A stretch of 64,000 bases of DNA from contig NZ_JH651380.1 of NCBI RefSeq assembly GCF_000260115.1, positions 62,001 to 126,000 on the forward strand, written 5' to 3'. Position numbers and translations under genes: made by a program. Shown here piece by piece: positions 17,270 through 25,199 of the stretch (position 1 is its first letter; each line of letters opens with the position of its first letter). The notes below the pieces were generated by a model that did no database searches, was not told where the DNA came from, and worked only from the letters and a program-made list of their open reading frames with translations. The DNA comes from Galbibacter orientalis DSM 19592 (lineage in GTDB: Bacteria; Bacteroidota; Bacteroidia; Flavobacteriales; Flavobacteriaceae).

Positions 17270-17455
17270 GCAATAATTCTTAAAAAAATCCACTTATTTA
17301 AACCGCATTTTAGCGGTTTTTCTATTTACTAGTGGTGTGTTTATTCATTAGGTAAAAGAGCTTTTTCAAAGTATTTTAAGGAAAACCGTAATGGGATGGG
17401 TATTATTAGCCAATTTTAGTGAGAGATAAACGCGAAGCGTATCTAAACATCGAAT
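17270..17455. repeat. Recurrent intergenic block, copy 4
   Basis: It matches copy 2 over roughly 180 bases: ATAATTCTTA, TTATTTAAACCGC, CTAGTGGTGTGTTTATTCAT, TAGGTAAAAGAGCTTTTTC, AAAGTATTTTAAGGAAAACC, GTAA, then CCAATTTTAG and GCGaagCGTATcTAAAC. It stands between the 43-codon gene and an antitoxin-like gene. Confidence 0.8.
17300..17321 (+). terminator. Intrinsic terminator in block copy 4
   Basis: AAACCGC (17300-17306) pairs perfectly with GCGGTTT (17313-17319) around a 6-base loop, followed by T residues. It would end transcription from the 43-codon gene. Confidence 0.7.
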
Positions 17456-17475
17456 ACAGGATTCAAGAGATTTGT

Positions 17476-17483
17476 TATATTTG
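17476..17483 (+). promoter_or_regulatory. Bacteroidota-type -7 box TATATTTG
   Basis: TATATTTG fits the TAnnTTTG element and lies 17 bases before the ATG of the antitoxin-like gene. No clear -33 TTG is at the usual distance. Confidence 0.4.
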
Positions 17484-17500
17484 TAATAAAAGCTGAGATT

Positions 17501-17740
17501 ATGGGAGCCGCAGAATTAAGGGAAAAATGGAAGAAATCTATTAAGACGGTAGATGTACGTTTTCTACAAATGGTAGATGCCTTATATGAAGGTTATTTTA
17601 AAAATGAAGTGGTTGCCTACCATCCAGATGGCACCCCTATGACCCGTAAAGACTATAAAATTGCCTTAGCTATTGCCGAAAGTCAAATAGAAAAAGGCGA
17701 TTTTATGACCGCTGAAGAATTTGAAAAAGAAGAGAATTAG
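17501..17740 (+). CDS. Antitoxin-like small protein (partner of decayed ParE/RelE toxin)
   Basis: This 79-residue acidic protein (MGAAELREKWKKSI...) contains helical segments and a C-terminal AEEFEKEEN tail that resembles antitoxin toxin-binding ends. The next frame begins at its stop codon and encodes the start of a ParE/RelE-type toxin, supporting a type II antitoxin role. Since the toxin is truncated, this is now probably an orphan antitoxin. It is preceded by block copy 4 and a TATATTTG box. Confidence 0.65.
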   Translation: MGAAELREKWKKSIKTVDVRFLQMVDALYEGYFKNEVVAYHPDGTPMTRKDYKIALAIAESQIEKGDFMTAEEFEKEEN

Positions 17741-17820
17741 TGTTGGGCAAAATTACTCAAGTAGTTTGGACAAGACAAGCTAGAGAATCGCTTAAAGGCA
17801 CTTTAATTTACGCGCATTAA
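17740..17820 (+). pseudogene. Truncated ParE/RelE-family toxin remnant
   Basis: GTG at 17740 overlaps the antitoxin stop and reads 26 codons, including ITQVVWTRQARESLKGTLIYAH, before TAA at 17820. The ITQVxWTxxAxESL opening is the standard start of ParE-like toxins of about 95 residues, so roughly three quarters of the gene is gone. The break probably occurred when the neighbouring segment joined. Confidence 0.65.
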
Positions 17821-17876
17821 AATCTGGATATTAATAGAAAAATCCTCAAAAAGGGTTTCATTTTATAAAGATTAAA

Positions 17877-18443
17877 ATGAAACCCTGGAAAAATAGTACA
17901 CATCATAAGTGTCGTCCTACTGATTTTGGTAGTTGGCTCAGGATTTCTATTATACCAGTTTTTTACATCTTTACAGCCCCTAAAGATTGAAATTACCGAA
18001 AATAATATCTCGACAAACAGAGATTTTATAGATGGGGTGACCATTGAAAAAATTACTGTGGACTCTATCGGGGTAGATGGATTGCCTGCTAAATACACGG
18101 TAAATTTTTGGACAAACTGTATTATTGATCATCCCCAAGGGCGACCACCAGAGCCACCGGATAAAATTGTATTTACAAAAAAGGAAAATATTGGTGGATT
18201 GAAAATACAGCTGATTTTCAATATTTGCATAAAGATTTAGGAAGGACAACTGTTGACGGAAAAAAGCGTCTTCCTTTGGGTATGGGATTGGAACGCTTAC
18301 CAACCTGCCCAATAGAATTCGAACCAGAACAGTGGTATTTTATTACGATTGGAGACCCACAAGTGACCGGAATATTTTTTATCATCGATAAAAAAGGAAA
18401 CAACAATCAATACTTAATGCCGAGTGGAGTTTCACCGATATAG
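17877..18443 (+). pseudogene. Membrane-anchored hypothetical protein broken by two compensating frameshifts
   Basis: ATG at 17877 reads MKPWK, then the frame must shift at an A-run near 17890 to continue VHIISVVLLILVVGSGFLLY, a clear membrane anchor, and about 85 further residues. At a second A-run (18177-18182) the frame must shift back to read KYWWIENTADFQYLHKDLGR onwards, ending at 18443. One base gained and one lost restore the original frame, giving about 189 codons. It is either a pseudogene, a case of homopolymer sequencing error, or programmed slippage. No family is recognised; the topology suggests a membrane-anchored periplasmic protein. Confidence 0.6.
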
Positions 18444-18942
18444 ATTTGCGTTTTCTTTTTCGTACTGATTTATTAGGTTTTGGAAAAAAGTACTATTACA
18501 TCGACTTTTTAAAAATCTGATTCTAAGAGGGCTATTATTTATTAGGGATTTTGATTTTAAATGTCACACGGAAGTTTTGTTATATTCCAAAAAACTTTAG
18601 TATGAAAGAAAGAAGAAAACTATGAATGTGAAGAAGACTAGTGTTTATTACCACAACATGGATAAAGTTTTATAAATATCTATTAATAAGACGGAATTTA
18701 ATTTTCTAAAACTAACAGTGTCTGTATTAGAGCCAGTTAAATACAGTGTTAATTGCTTGAAATCCTATAAAGTAATACTATCAAAAACGTGGCTTTACCA
18801 CATATTTTATGTGGTTTAGTTTTCTTCGGTTTCGCTAAAATGAAGTTACTTTTAACAATAATTAATAGGTTATGATAAATATACTAATAAACCTTTTTTA
18901 CACCTAAGATAATGCACTTTACATTAATCATATAAGCTAAAA
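18444..18942. other. 500-base intergenic stretch before the radical SAM gene
   Basis: It holds no convincing gene. A 17-codon ORF (18622-18675) is probably chance. ACCACATA/TATGTGGT around 18797-18815 forms a strong hairpin with a short T-rich tail, a possible terminator. The remainder is A/T-rich without recognised signals. Confidence 0.4.
18797..18822 (+). terminator. Terminator-like hairpin
   Basis: ACCACATA pairs with TATGTGGT around a 3-base loop, followed by TTAGTTTTC. It lies between the frameshifted gene and the radical SAM operon. Confidence 0.45.
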
Positions 18943-19014
18943 ATGGTCTTTATTAAACCTGACTCCGAGATAACCAATCGGGTAAAACAGTATGATAAAA
19001 AATCATTGCCATGA
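18943..19014 (+). CDS. Candidate 23-residue peptide translationally coupled to radical SAM gene
   Basis: ATG at 18943 opens 23 codons (starting MVFIKPDSEITN, ending YDKKSLP). Its TGA at 19012-19014 overlaps the radical SAM ATG at 19011-19013 as ATGA, a classic coupling junction. An in-frame TAA just upstream fixes the size. In operons with B12-radical SAM and methyltransferase genes a short coupled ORF may be a modified peptide or a leader. There is no homology evidence and a chance ORF of this size is common, so the call is tentative. Confidence 0.3.
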   Translation: MVFIKPDSEITNRVKQYDKKSLP

Positions 19015-20498
19015 ATATTCTTCTTATAAATAGTCCTAATGAAACAGATAACTCGCTTGAAAATGCAAATTATTCCTTATTTCCTCATATTGGAATCGTG
19101 CAACTAGCAACTCGTTTAGAAGAAGATTTTGGTGAGTTAATTAACGTTGAAGTAATAGATGGAGGAATAAAAACTATATCAGAAATTAAGCAAAAGATAG
19201 TAAGATTTGAACCTTCGATAGTAGGAATATCTGTGCTAACCCCTACCTACGGAGAAGGATTGAAAATAGCATCCTTTGCGAAGCAAAGAGGTGCGATTGT
19301 TGTATTAGGGAACGATCACGCTATTTTTTTTCCAAAAGAAATTTTGAGTAACCGTTCTGAGATTGATTATGTTATAACCAATGATGTTGCTGAAAAGCCA
19401 TTTTCAGACTTAGTTTCATGTATTATTCAAAAAACGTCTGTTCAGGAAGTAGACTCGTTGGCTTATTGGAATAATGGTGAGGTATTTATCAACCCTGTTA
19501 AACAGTATTCTTTAAAAGATAAAAATACTGTTCCAAACCTTGATTTCATCAAAAATGATCTTGCTAAGTATTCGAAGAAGTATTACTCCCAACATGGTCA
19601 TCTTCATGGAGAAGAGGTGAATGTAGTTACTATAAATAATGCAAGAGGCTGCGAAAATAAATTACGTTGCTCTTACTGTAGTATTGCAGATTTAAGGGTA
19701 ACAACAGGGGATCCAGTACAATTTTGGGAAACTGTTACTCGCTATCATGATAAATATAATATTAATCTATTTTTTGAAGTATATGACAGTTTTACTGCTA
19801 GCCCCAGATATATTAAATCTTTACTCGATACCATGCCAGCTTATGTAAGACGTAAAATAGAGAATGGTAATATAGAATTTATGATTTATGCAAGAACTCT
19901 TGGATTATTAGCGCGGGATAATGTAAATAAATTTAGAGAATTAGGAGTAAGACGGGTAAATATTGGATTAGATTCAGGAGACGCTGATATTTTAGAAGCT
20001 CAAAGAAAAAATAAAACCACAGATAAAACCAATATTGATGCCTTAAAGTTGTTAAGTAAAGCTGATATGTCTGTACATGGATCATTTATGCTAGGAGCCG
20101 CCGGAGAGACCTTTTCGACGGTAAAAAGAACAACTAATCATATTAAAGAAATAATGGAGTTAGTTGAGTTTTCTTCCATTGAAGTTTCCAGATTATACCC
20201 TTTACCTAATAGTCCAATTTGGGATATGTTAGTTGATTATTTTAATCCTCAATTTTACAAAAATAGCAAAGAAATTGATAGTGTTCTAGCAAAATTAAAT
20301 TTGTATATTCCTGCTGCAAAACATGTGGAATTGGCATCTAAGTACAAAGGTGCCGATTTATTTAATAAGGAGGAGTTAATGAGTGATTGGTATCAAAATT
20401 TTACTCATATCGATGAAGATTTTGCTGTTTCTGAAATTCAGAAACTAGATGACTTTATCGAAATGAAAAATATTCAGACAGGAAAGAATGTAGGATAA
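19011..20498 (+). CDS. B12-binding domain radical SAM protein
   Basis: In this 495-residue protein, residues 1-140 form a cobalamin-binding-type Rossmann domain (MNILLINSPNE..., IVGISVLTPTYGEG). A radical SAM barrel follows with its Fe-S cysteines at C214, C220 and C223. The C-x5-C-x2-C spacing (ARGCENKLRCSYCS) differs from the usual C-x3-C-x2-C. RVNIGLDSGDADILEAQRK and GSFMLGAAGET are standard barrel motifs. Members carry out methylations or ring rearrangements on unreactive carbons, using SAM with cobalamin. A methyltransferase gene follows 155 bases downstream. The substrate is unknown. Confidence 0.88.
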   Translation: MNILLINSPNETDNSLENANYSLFPHIGIVQLATRLEEDFGELINVEVIDGGIKTISEIKQKIVRFEPSIVGISVLTPTYGEGLKIASFAKQRGAIVVLGNDHAIFFPKEILSNRSEIDYVITNDVAEKPFSDLVSCIIQKTSVQEVDSLAYWNNGEVFINPVKQYSLKDKNTVPNLDFIKNDLAKYSKKYYSQHGHLHGEEVNVVTINNARGCENKLRCSYCSIADLRVTTGDPVQFWETVTRYHDKYNINLFFEVYDSFTASPRYIKSLLDTMPAYVRRKIENGNIEFMIYARTLGLLARDNVNKFRELGVRRVNIGLDSGDADILEAQRKNKTTDKTNIDALKLLSKADMSVHGSFMLGAAGETFSTVKRTTNHIKEIMELVEFSSIEVSRLYPLPNSPIWDMLVDYFNPQFYKNSKEIDSVLAKLNLYIPAAKHVELASKYKGADLFNKEELMSDWYQNFTHIDEDFAVSEIQKLDDFIEMKNIQTGKNVG

Positions 20499-20534
20499 TA
20501 TTGATGATTATCAAATTATTTCCTGATTATTCTA

Positions 20535-20542
20535 TAATTTTG
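20535..20542 (+). promoter_or_regulatory. Promoter-like TAATTTTG box upstream of methyltransferase
   Basis: TAATTTTG fits TAnnTTTG and lies 112 bases before the methyltransferase ATG. A 16-codon ORF (20545-20595) begins at about the predicted transcription start, so it is unlikely to be translated. No spaced -33 TTG is evident. Confidence 0.25.
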
Positions 20543-20653
20543 TTATGAAGAAAATACAAAAATCAAGATTTTTTGTTTTTAATTTTTATACTTAAAATAA
20601 CAATATCGGGTGGTCACGCGGGAGTCTAGATATTACAGGAAGTTTAAAATAAA

Positions 20654-21490
20654 ATGAGAAAAGAAAAAAATATAGTTATACACGAAACAGCATTTGTGAC
20701 ATCAGCCTTCAGAGCTTTCGATGAGCGCTTAAGCCAAGATAACTTTGCTAAGCTATGGAAAAATCAAAAAACGGAAAAATGGATTGAGGAATACCTTGAT
20801 CAGGTTTCTTCTGAAGAAACTTATACTCATTGTTTAAGAAATAGGTATTTTTTGGATACCGTCAGAAATCTTGTAGGGTCTGAAGAGATAGAGGTTCTGA
20901 TCAACTTCGGAAGTGGTTTTAGTATGTATCCATTTCTTCTGGAGAAAGATATGATTCATATAGAAATTGACAAACCAGAAATAGTTGATTACAAAAGGGA
21001 AAAAGTTAAAGATTTTCAGCGCAGGGGAATACTTCCTAAAAGAACTATTTATTTTGTAGGCGTTGATTTTAGTACTGATTATAGGGACAAATTAGAGTCA
21101 AAAATTGATTCCATCAAAGGGAAAAAGTCTAGCTTTATACTCATAGAAGGTGTTTTGTTTTTCCTGAGTAGATCGGAAACAGATAGTTTATTTAACTTTT
21201 TCGATACGATTCAAAAAGGTGGTGATTATATAGGGAGTGCTTCTTTTCAAGAAACCTTAAAGGATACCATTGCTTTTGAAAATTTATTAAAATTTTTTAA
21301 TCAGAAAGTCTCCAAGACTAATGAGGATGATTACCAAACGATCCAAGATGAATATTATAAATCAAAGACTAATTATAACTTGATTGATCATCAAGATTAT
21401 TATAGTCTCTCAGCGCAATATGAAAATAAAATTAATCAAGATAGACAACTTATTTTAAATGAGAATTTCTATTTATTGAAAAAAATATAA
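20654..21490 (+). CDS. LCM/PPM-family SAM-dependent O-methyltransferase
   Basis: This 278-residue protein matches leucine-carboxyl-methyltransferase-like enzymes: an N-terminal R/D-rich lid, the SAM-binding motif INFGSGFSMYPF (around 85-89), then HIEIDKPEIVDYKRE, and ILIEGVLFFLSR corresponding to the family's EGvl.YL. In secondary metabolism such enzymes methylate carboxyl or hydroxyl groups. Its pairing with a B12-radical SAM protein on the same strand suggests one pathway. The low G+C matches the defence genes to the left, whereas the mobilization genes to the right are richer in G+C. Confidence 0.8.
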   Translation: MRKEKNIVIHETAFVTSAFRAFDERLSQDNFAKLWKNQKTEKWIEEYLDQVSSEETYTHCLRNRYFLDTVRNLVGSEEIEVLINFGSGFSMYPFLLEKDMIHIEIDKPEIVDYKREKVKDFQRRGILPKRTIYFVGVDFSTDYRDKLESKIDSIKGKKSSFILIEGVLFFLSRSETDSLFNFFDTIQKGGDYIGSASFQETLKDTIAFENLLKFFNQKVSKTNEDDYQTIQDEYYKSKTNYNLIDHQDYYSLSAQYENKINQDRQLILNENFYLLKKI

Positions 21491-21582
21491 AAGCATTGTC
21501 CTCTATTCTATGTCAAGAGATTTGTAATAAGATACTAATAACTATATTTCTTCTCAATCTGGATATTGCATTCATCACATAC

Positions 21583-23019
21583 TTACAAAATATTCTTCAG
21601 ATCCTTATAAATTTGCTGCTGATGGAACAGTAAATCTTCTTGAGTGATGTTCGCCTTAGAAATAGGAATTTCCCTTTGAATATCTTGAAGTTTAAACCGT
21701 ACCTTTTTATCTTTTCCGTCAGCAAAAGCGACGAATTCCCCTTGTTTCAATCGAAAAAACGCATCAGCCCTTCGTTTGGAGATTTCTTTTTCCCCTTTGG
21801 TAATCCGGCTTTCGTAACTAAAACCACTACTTTTACTCACACTTTTTGTCGGGGTTTTGATGATCTCAAAAAAGCGTTCATAATATTTAGCCGTATCGGG
21901 ATCATTCACCTTTCCAAAAAACTGGTAGGAGAGGTTGCTTAGGATCGCTTTGCTGGCTTTATCGCCATACAACAGATCGTTCTGTACCTTGTCCTGCATC
22001 ACATAGACGGTAGAAATATCATAACTTCGTAGTGTGGCCGGAATGCGATGCATATTGGGCAGTTTAAGAGTAGGCGCTTCTTCCATCAATAAAAAAGCGG
22101 ATTCCCGATGACGGATACTCATTTGTTTGATAATGGTATGCATTATCATTGCAATGATGGGAGAGTAAGCCCCATCGTATTTCGGATGGTTGACTAAGGC
22201 AATCACCGCAGGATGTTCCGGGTGGTTGATATCCAAAGGCACTTCATCTTTAGAGAGTACATAGAACAGTTTTTGTGAGCTGATCTTTTTAAAAGCATTG
22301 GCCAGGGTGCTTTTCACTCCGGCAGTCTGTTTTTCTGATTCTATTCCATTGATAAAGGCGCTGGCCATACTGCGCGCCGTAAGATCTGACTTTAAAAAGG
22401 CGACCAGTTTTTTAGTACTGACCAATTGAAACAAGGCAATAATGTGGGGCAGGGTGCAGCAATCAGGATAAGCGGTTTTCATCTTCCAGATCATCCCGCT
22501 TAATAAGCCTTCGACGGCATCGGAGAAAAACTTATTACTGCCAGTGCTAGCCGATAGGTTTTGTTCTAGCAGGTTTTCCATCAGGACCCGGGAAACCTCA
22601 TTCACACTTTCCTCATTGGGCAGGTATTTTGGGGCAATAGGATTGACCCGATAATGGATCTGATCAAAAGCGATGGTATAGAAGTTCAAGTTTTTATTTT
22701 TGAATAGGGGATAGGCCATTTCCGTCAGTTCGAAATCCTTGTAATCGTGGATCACCCCACAAAAACCATATTCACTGAAATGCTGCAAGAAGTTATAGAT
22801 CACACTTTCGGTTTTTCCACTTCCTGCCGATCCGATGATGGAGGCACCCCGGCGGATGTTGTCCGCTTTAAAATTTCCGTTACTCAACTGAAAACGCACC
22901 TGGTATTTTTTATCCCCTGGTGCTTTGCGCTCCGCGAAAAAGAGTCCGTATACCACCGCACCCAAGAACAAAGCCGGGGCGATGATATAGAGGGTAATAT
23001 GTTCCCATTGCCAGTTCAT
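21583..23019 (-). CDS. TraG/VirD4-type coupling ATPase of a mobilizable element
   Basis: This 478-residue protein has one N-terminal membrane segment (about 8-28), Walker A GSAGSGKT (63-70), and a TraM-recognition-like C-terminal half (LMEEAPTLKLPNMHRIPATLRSYDIS). Such proteins bring the relaxase-DNA complex to a conjugation channel. Its start overlaps the MobB stop by 4 bases, so the two are one transcript. The higher G+C and different codon use from the flanking defence genes mark a separately acquired module. Confidence 0.88.
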   Translation of the reverse strand: MNWQWEHITLYIIAPALFLGAVVYGLFFAERKAPGDKKYQVRFQLSNGNFKADNIRRGASIIGSAGSGKTESVIYNFLQHFSEYGFCGVIHDYKDFELTEMAYPLFKNKNLNFYTIAFDQIHYRVNPIAPKYLPNEESVNEVSRVLMENLLEQNLSASTGSNKFFSDAVEGLLSGMIWKMKTAYPDCCTLPHIIALFQLVSTKKLVAFLKSDLTARSMASAFINGIESEKQTAGVKSTLANAFKKISSQKLFYVLSKDEVPLDINHPEHPAVIALVNHPKYDGAYSPIIAMIMHTIIKQMSIRHRESAFLLMEEAPTLKLPNMHRIPATLRSYDISTVYVMQDKVQNDLLYGDKASKAILSNLSYQFFGKVNDPDTAKYYERFFEIIKTPTKSVSKSSGFSYESRITKGEKEISKRRADAFFRLKQGEFVAFADGKDKKVRFKLQDIQREIPISKANITQEDLLFHQQQIYKDLKNIL

Positions 23020-24050
23020 ATCCCGATCGATCCTGATTCAATAGCTTTGCCAACCCCTTTTTTCAATTGATTTAGGGCTTTTATCGCCACCTGAAACTTA
23101 TTCGTAGGAATGCTTAGTACCGCTGTATTCACTCCTGATTGCTGTAATAATTTAAATGCCATTGCCTTTTCATTGGCCGGGAGCTTGGTAATCGTAGAGA
23201 AATACAGTTTCGGATCTTTAAGAAACGTTTTTCGAGCGGTATAGCTTTCCACATAATTACGCTTATAACGGAATAGTTGATCAAAGGTTTTCTCTGAATT
23301 TTTGATAAAAGCATTACGATCAAACCCCCGTTTAATCATCTTGCCGTGCATTTCTACTTCTGAGGCTTTGTGCTTGCTTCCTGGGGAAAGACTGTAGCGG
23401 TTGGAGGCATCCTTTCGGCTTACAATGATATGGATATGACTTTGCGATCCCGGTTTGGCCATTCCCCGCACGATGCGTTTTCCGTCCAATTGATAGGGTG
23501 CTGCTGCTTCCAGCCGTTGGATTTTTTGTTGAAGCGTCTTAGTATTCCCAATTTGCTCTCCCCGGTTGATACTTCGGATATCATTTTTCAATTCCAAAAT
23601 CTTCGTTGCATAAGGCTGATTTTCCCGAACCTGCTTATCGGTCCCTTTAAACGTGCGCTGACGTTCTACCTTGGCGTAATATTTAATATCCGTAATAGCC
23701 ACTGGGCGACCATCAATTTCCCGATGAAAAGCCTTGGCATATTCCTTCATCGCTTCCCGGGTATAGCGTTTGAGGGCTTCCGGGGAATCCTGAATGGCTT
23801 TAAGTTCCCGACCGCTTGGATTTAGGGTAATGGAATAGAACTTGGGTTCTTTATTTTTAAGTTTAGCCGTATTGTCATCGATTTCCCGGATGACTTCTTC
23901 GGCAGCTATTTCATCGTGCTGCTGATCAAAAAAATGTTCCAGTTCGGGAAGCGGTTTCCCTTCATTTTCCTTTTCCAGGTAATCCACAAAATCGGCAGCA
24001 CTTTGCGCATAATTACCCTGCACTTTCTGAGCGGTGATGGTGATGTACAT
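23016..24050 (-). CDS. mobB: MobB-type relaxase
   Basis: This 344-residue protein opens with MYITITAQKVQGNYAQSAAD, the standard start of Bacteroidota MobB relaxases. The histidine cluster SHIHIIVSRKD around residue 215 is the metal-binding HxH expected for single-strand nicking at oriT. Family members usually work with a small accessory protein, encoded here just upstream with a 38-base overlap. The chain is full length and uninterrupted. The probable oriT lies on the far side of bfmA, near 24.7-24.8 kb. Confidence 0.85.
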   Translation of the reverse strand: MYITITAQKVQGNYAQSAADFVDYLEKENEGKPLPELEHFFDQQHDEIAAEEVIREIDDNTAKLKNKEPKFYSITLNPSGRELKAIQDSPEALKRYTREAMKEYAKAFHREIDGRPVAITDIKYYAKVERQRTFKGTDKQVRENQPYATKILELKNDIRSINRGEQIGNTKTLQQKIQRLEAAAPYQLDGKRIVRGMAKPGSQSHIHIIVSRKDASNRYSLSPGSKHKASEVEMHGKMIKRGFDRNAFIKNSEKTFDQLFRYKRNYVESYTARKTFLKDPKLYFSTITKLPANEKAMAFKLLQQSGVNTAVLSIPTNKFQVAIKALNQLKKGVGKAIESGSIGI

Positions 24051-24600
24051 TATTAATTTTTTTATTGAGTTCTTTTTTGAGGTGTTCCAATTCCTCTGTA
24101 TTCATATTCAGCTTATAATATCCCTTCCCAAAAGTCCCTTTCACATAGGATAAATGTTCCAGTAGGTTTTTTGTGTTATTTCGGTAGGTGTTGAGCTTTT
24201 GTTGCATCTGTTCATAGCGGTTTTTGTAATGCTCCAGTTCGCTATCGCGTGAGAAAGGTTCCGGTGTCCCAAAATCAAACTGTTCCGCTTCCTTTTCTTC
24301 CTCGTCTACCTTGTTCATTTCCTGAAATAAGGTATCCAGCATTGCCTTGGTAGGCAGTGTCTGTTGCTTTTCAATATTCCGTACAATAGCAATCAGGGCA
24401 TTAATCCTTTTTTTGGTCGCATCCGTTTTTACGCCAAGATTGTCATTAGGGTCAAGATTGTTCCATTTGAAGAAGTTCAACATTGCCTCCAGGGTTTCCG
24501 AATGCGACTTGGAAATGTCTTTGGAAAATGCCCGAAAACGCTCGGCAATATCTTTTTTGATATTGATCCCTGAAAAGCCGTATGTTGAAAATTTCTTCAT
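24013..24600 (-). CDS. bfmA: BfmA/BtgA family mobilization accessory protein
   Basis: This 195-residue protein contains an N-terminal FSGINIKKDIAERFRAFSKDISKSHSETLEAMLNFF segment, typical of ribbon-helix-helix-like DNA-binding mobilization proteins of Bacteroides and flavobacteria, followed by a coiled coil. It should bind oriT and load MobB. It overlaps mobB by 38 bases and is the first gene of the bfmA-mobB-traG unit. Confidence 0.8.
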   Translation of the reverse strand: MKKFSTYGFSGINIKKDIAERFRAFSKDISKSHSETLEAMLNFFKWNNLDPNDNLGVKTDATKKRINALIAIVRNIEKQQTLPTKAMLDTLFQEMNKVDEEEKEAEQFDFGTPEPFSRDSELEHYKNRYEQMQQKLNTYRNNTKNLLEHLSYVKGTFGKGYYKLNMNTEELEHLKKELNKKINNVHHHHRSESAG

Positions 24601-24714
24601 TTTTGCTGCAAAAAAGTGGCTGTTTACAATGGGTTCCAGGGGTTTTGCTGCAAAGTCCTGAAAATCAATATAATTTAAACATAATTAAACAACTGATTAT
24701 TAGTGATTTACATA

Positions 24715-24815
24715 GAAATTGGCAGCCGAGACACCGCTATGCGTGTCACCCTCTTGCTCTTCCAATTTCCGTCCCGCAGGGACCCAAATTTCCAGACATT
24801 CCACTAAAGCGGAAC
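24715..24815. other. Candidate origin of transfer (oriT)
   Basis: The A/T-rich gap upstream of bfmA contains an abrupt G/C-rich segment with nested inverted repeats: GACAC-cgctatgc-GTGTC near 24730-24747 and GTCCC-gca-GGGAC near 24770-24782. A further AAATTGG/CCAATTT pair embraces the first. Position next to the relaxase operon and dense dyad symmetry are what oriT sites show. The nick site cannot be assigned. Confidence 0.45.
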
Positions 24816-24945
24816 GCCTTTATTATTTTATGGATTGGTCATTTAAGGAAAGTCAAATCACCCAATAATTGGGATTAAATAATGACCAAAAGTGTTATTT
24901 GTCAACCTTCTAAAGATACGATTTAAAAGAAATAAGCCATAGAAA

Positions 24946-24972
24946 AAGCCCTCATTTAATAAGGGCTTGTTT
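24946..24972 (-). terminator. Intrinsic terminator downstream of the 67-residue gene
   Basis: AAGCCCT pairs with AGGGCTT around a short A/T loop, with TTTTT following on the minus strand. It ends the small gene at 24988-25191. Confidence 0.6.
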
Positions 24973-24987
24973 GGTGTTTTTTAGTCT

Positions 24988-25191
24988 TTACATATTGAAT
25001 ACAAAATTATAATTGTATAGATTTCGTATCGCTTCCTCTTCCAACAGGGTGTCGTAATTAACGTAGTGTTGTTGGGCATAGCTCTTTAACTGCTTTCCGA
25101 AACGATTTTCTACTTCTTTTTTAGACATCGAAAGCAAACGTTCCTGTGTTTCACTATCAAGGTTGGTATAATTCAAATAGATCATCATCAA
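24988..25191 (-). CDS. Small hypothetical protein of mobilizable element
   Basis: This 67-residue protein with a YLNYTNLDSETQERLLSMSKKEVENRFG stretch is predominantly helical. I recall similar small proteins beside mob genes in flavobacterial elements but cannot name the family. Three ATGs occur in a row at the start; any may be used. It follows the RadC-like gene by 8 bases on the same strand and is followed by a hairpin terminator, so it is a genuine operon member. Confidence 0.6.
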   Translation of the reverse strand: MMMIYLNYTNLDSETQERLLSMSKKEVENRFGKQLKSYAQQHYVNYDTLLEEEAIRNLYNYNFVFNM

Positions 25192-25199
25192 ATTTTAAA

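Noticed and set aside
18622-18675. 17-codon ORF as peptide precursor
   Set aside because: It is 336 bases from the radical SAM gene with a hairpin in between; size expected by chance.
20545-20595. 16-codon ORF between radical SAM and methyltransferase genes
   Set aside because: Its ATG coincides with the predicted transcription start of the TAATTTTG box, so it would lack a leader; no coupling to the next gene.
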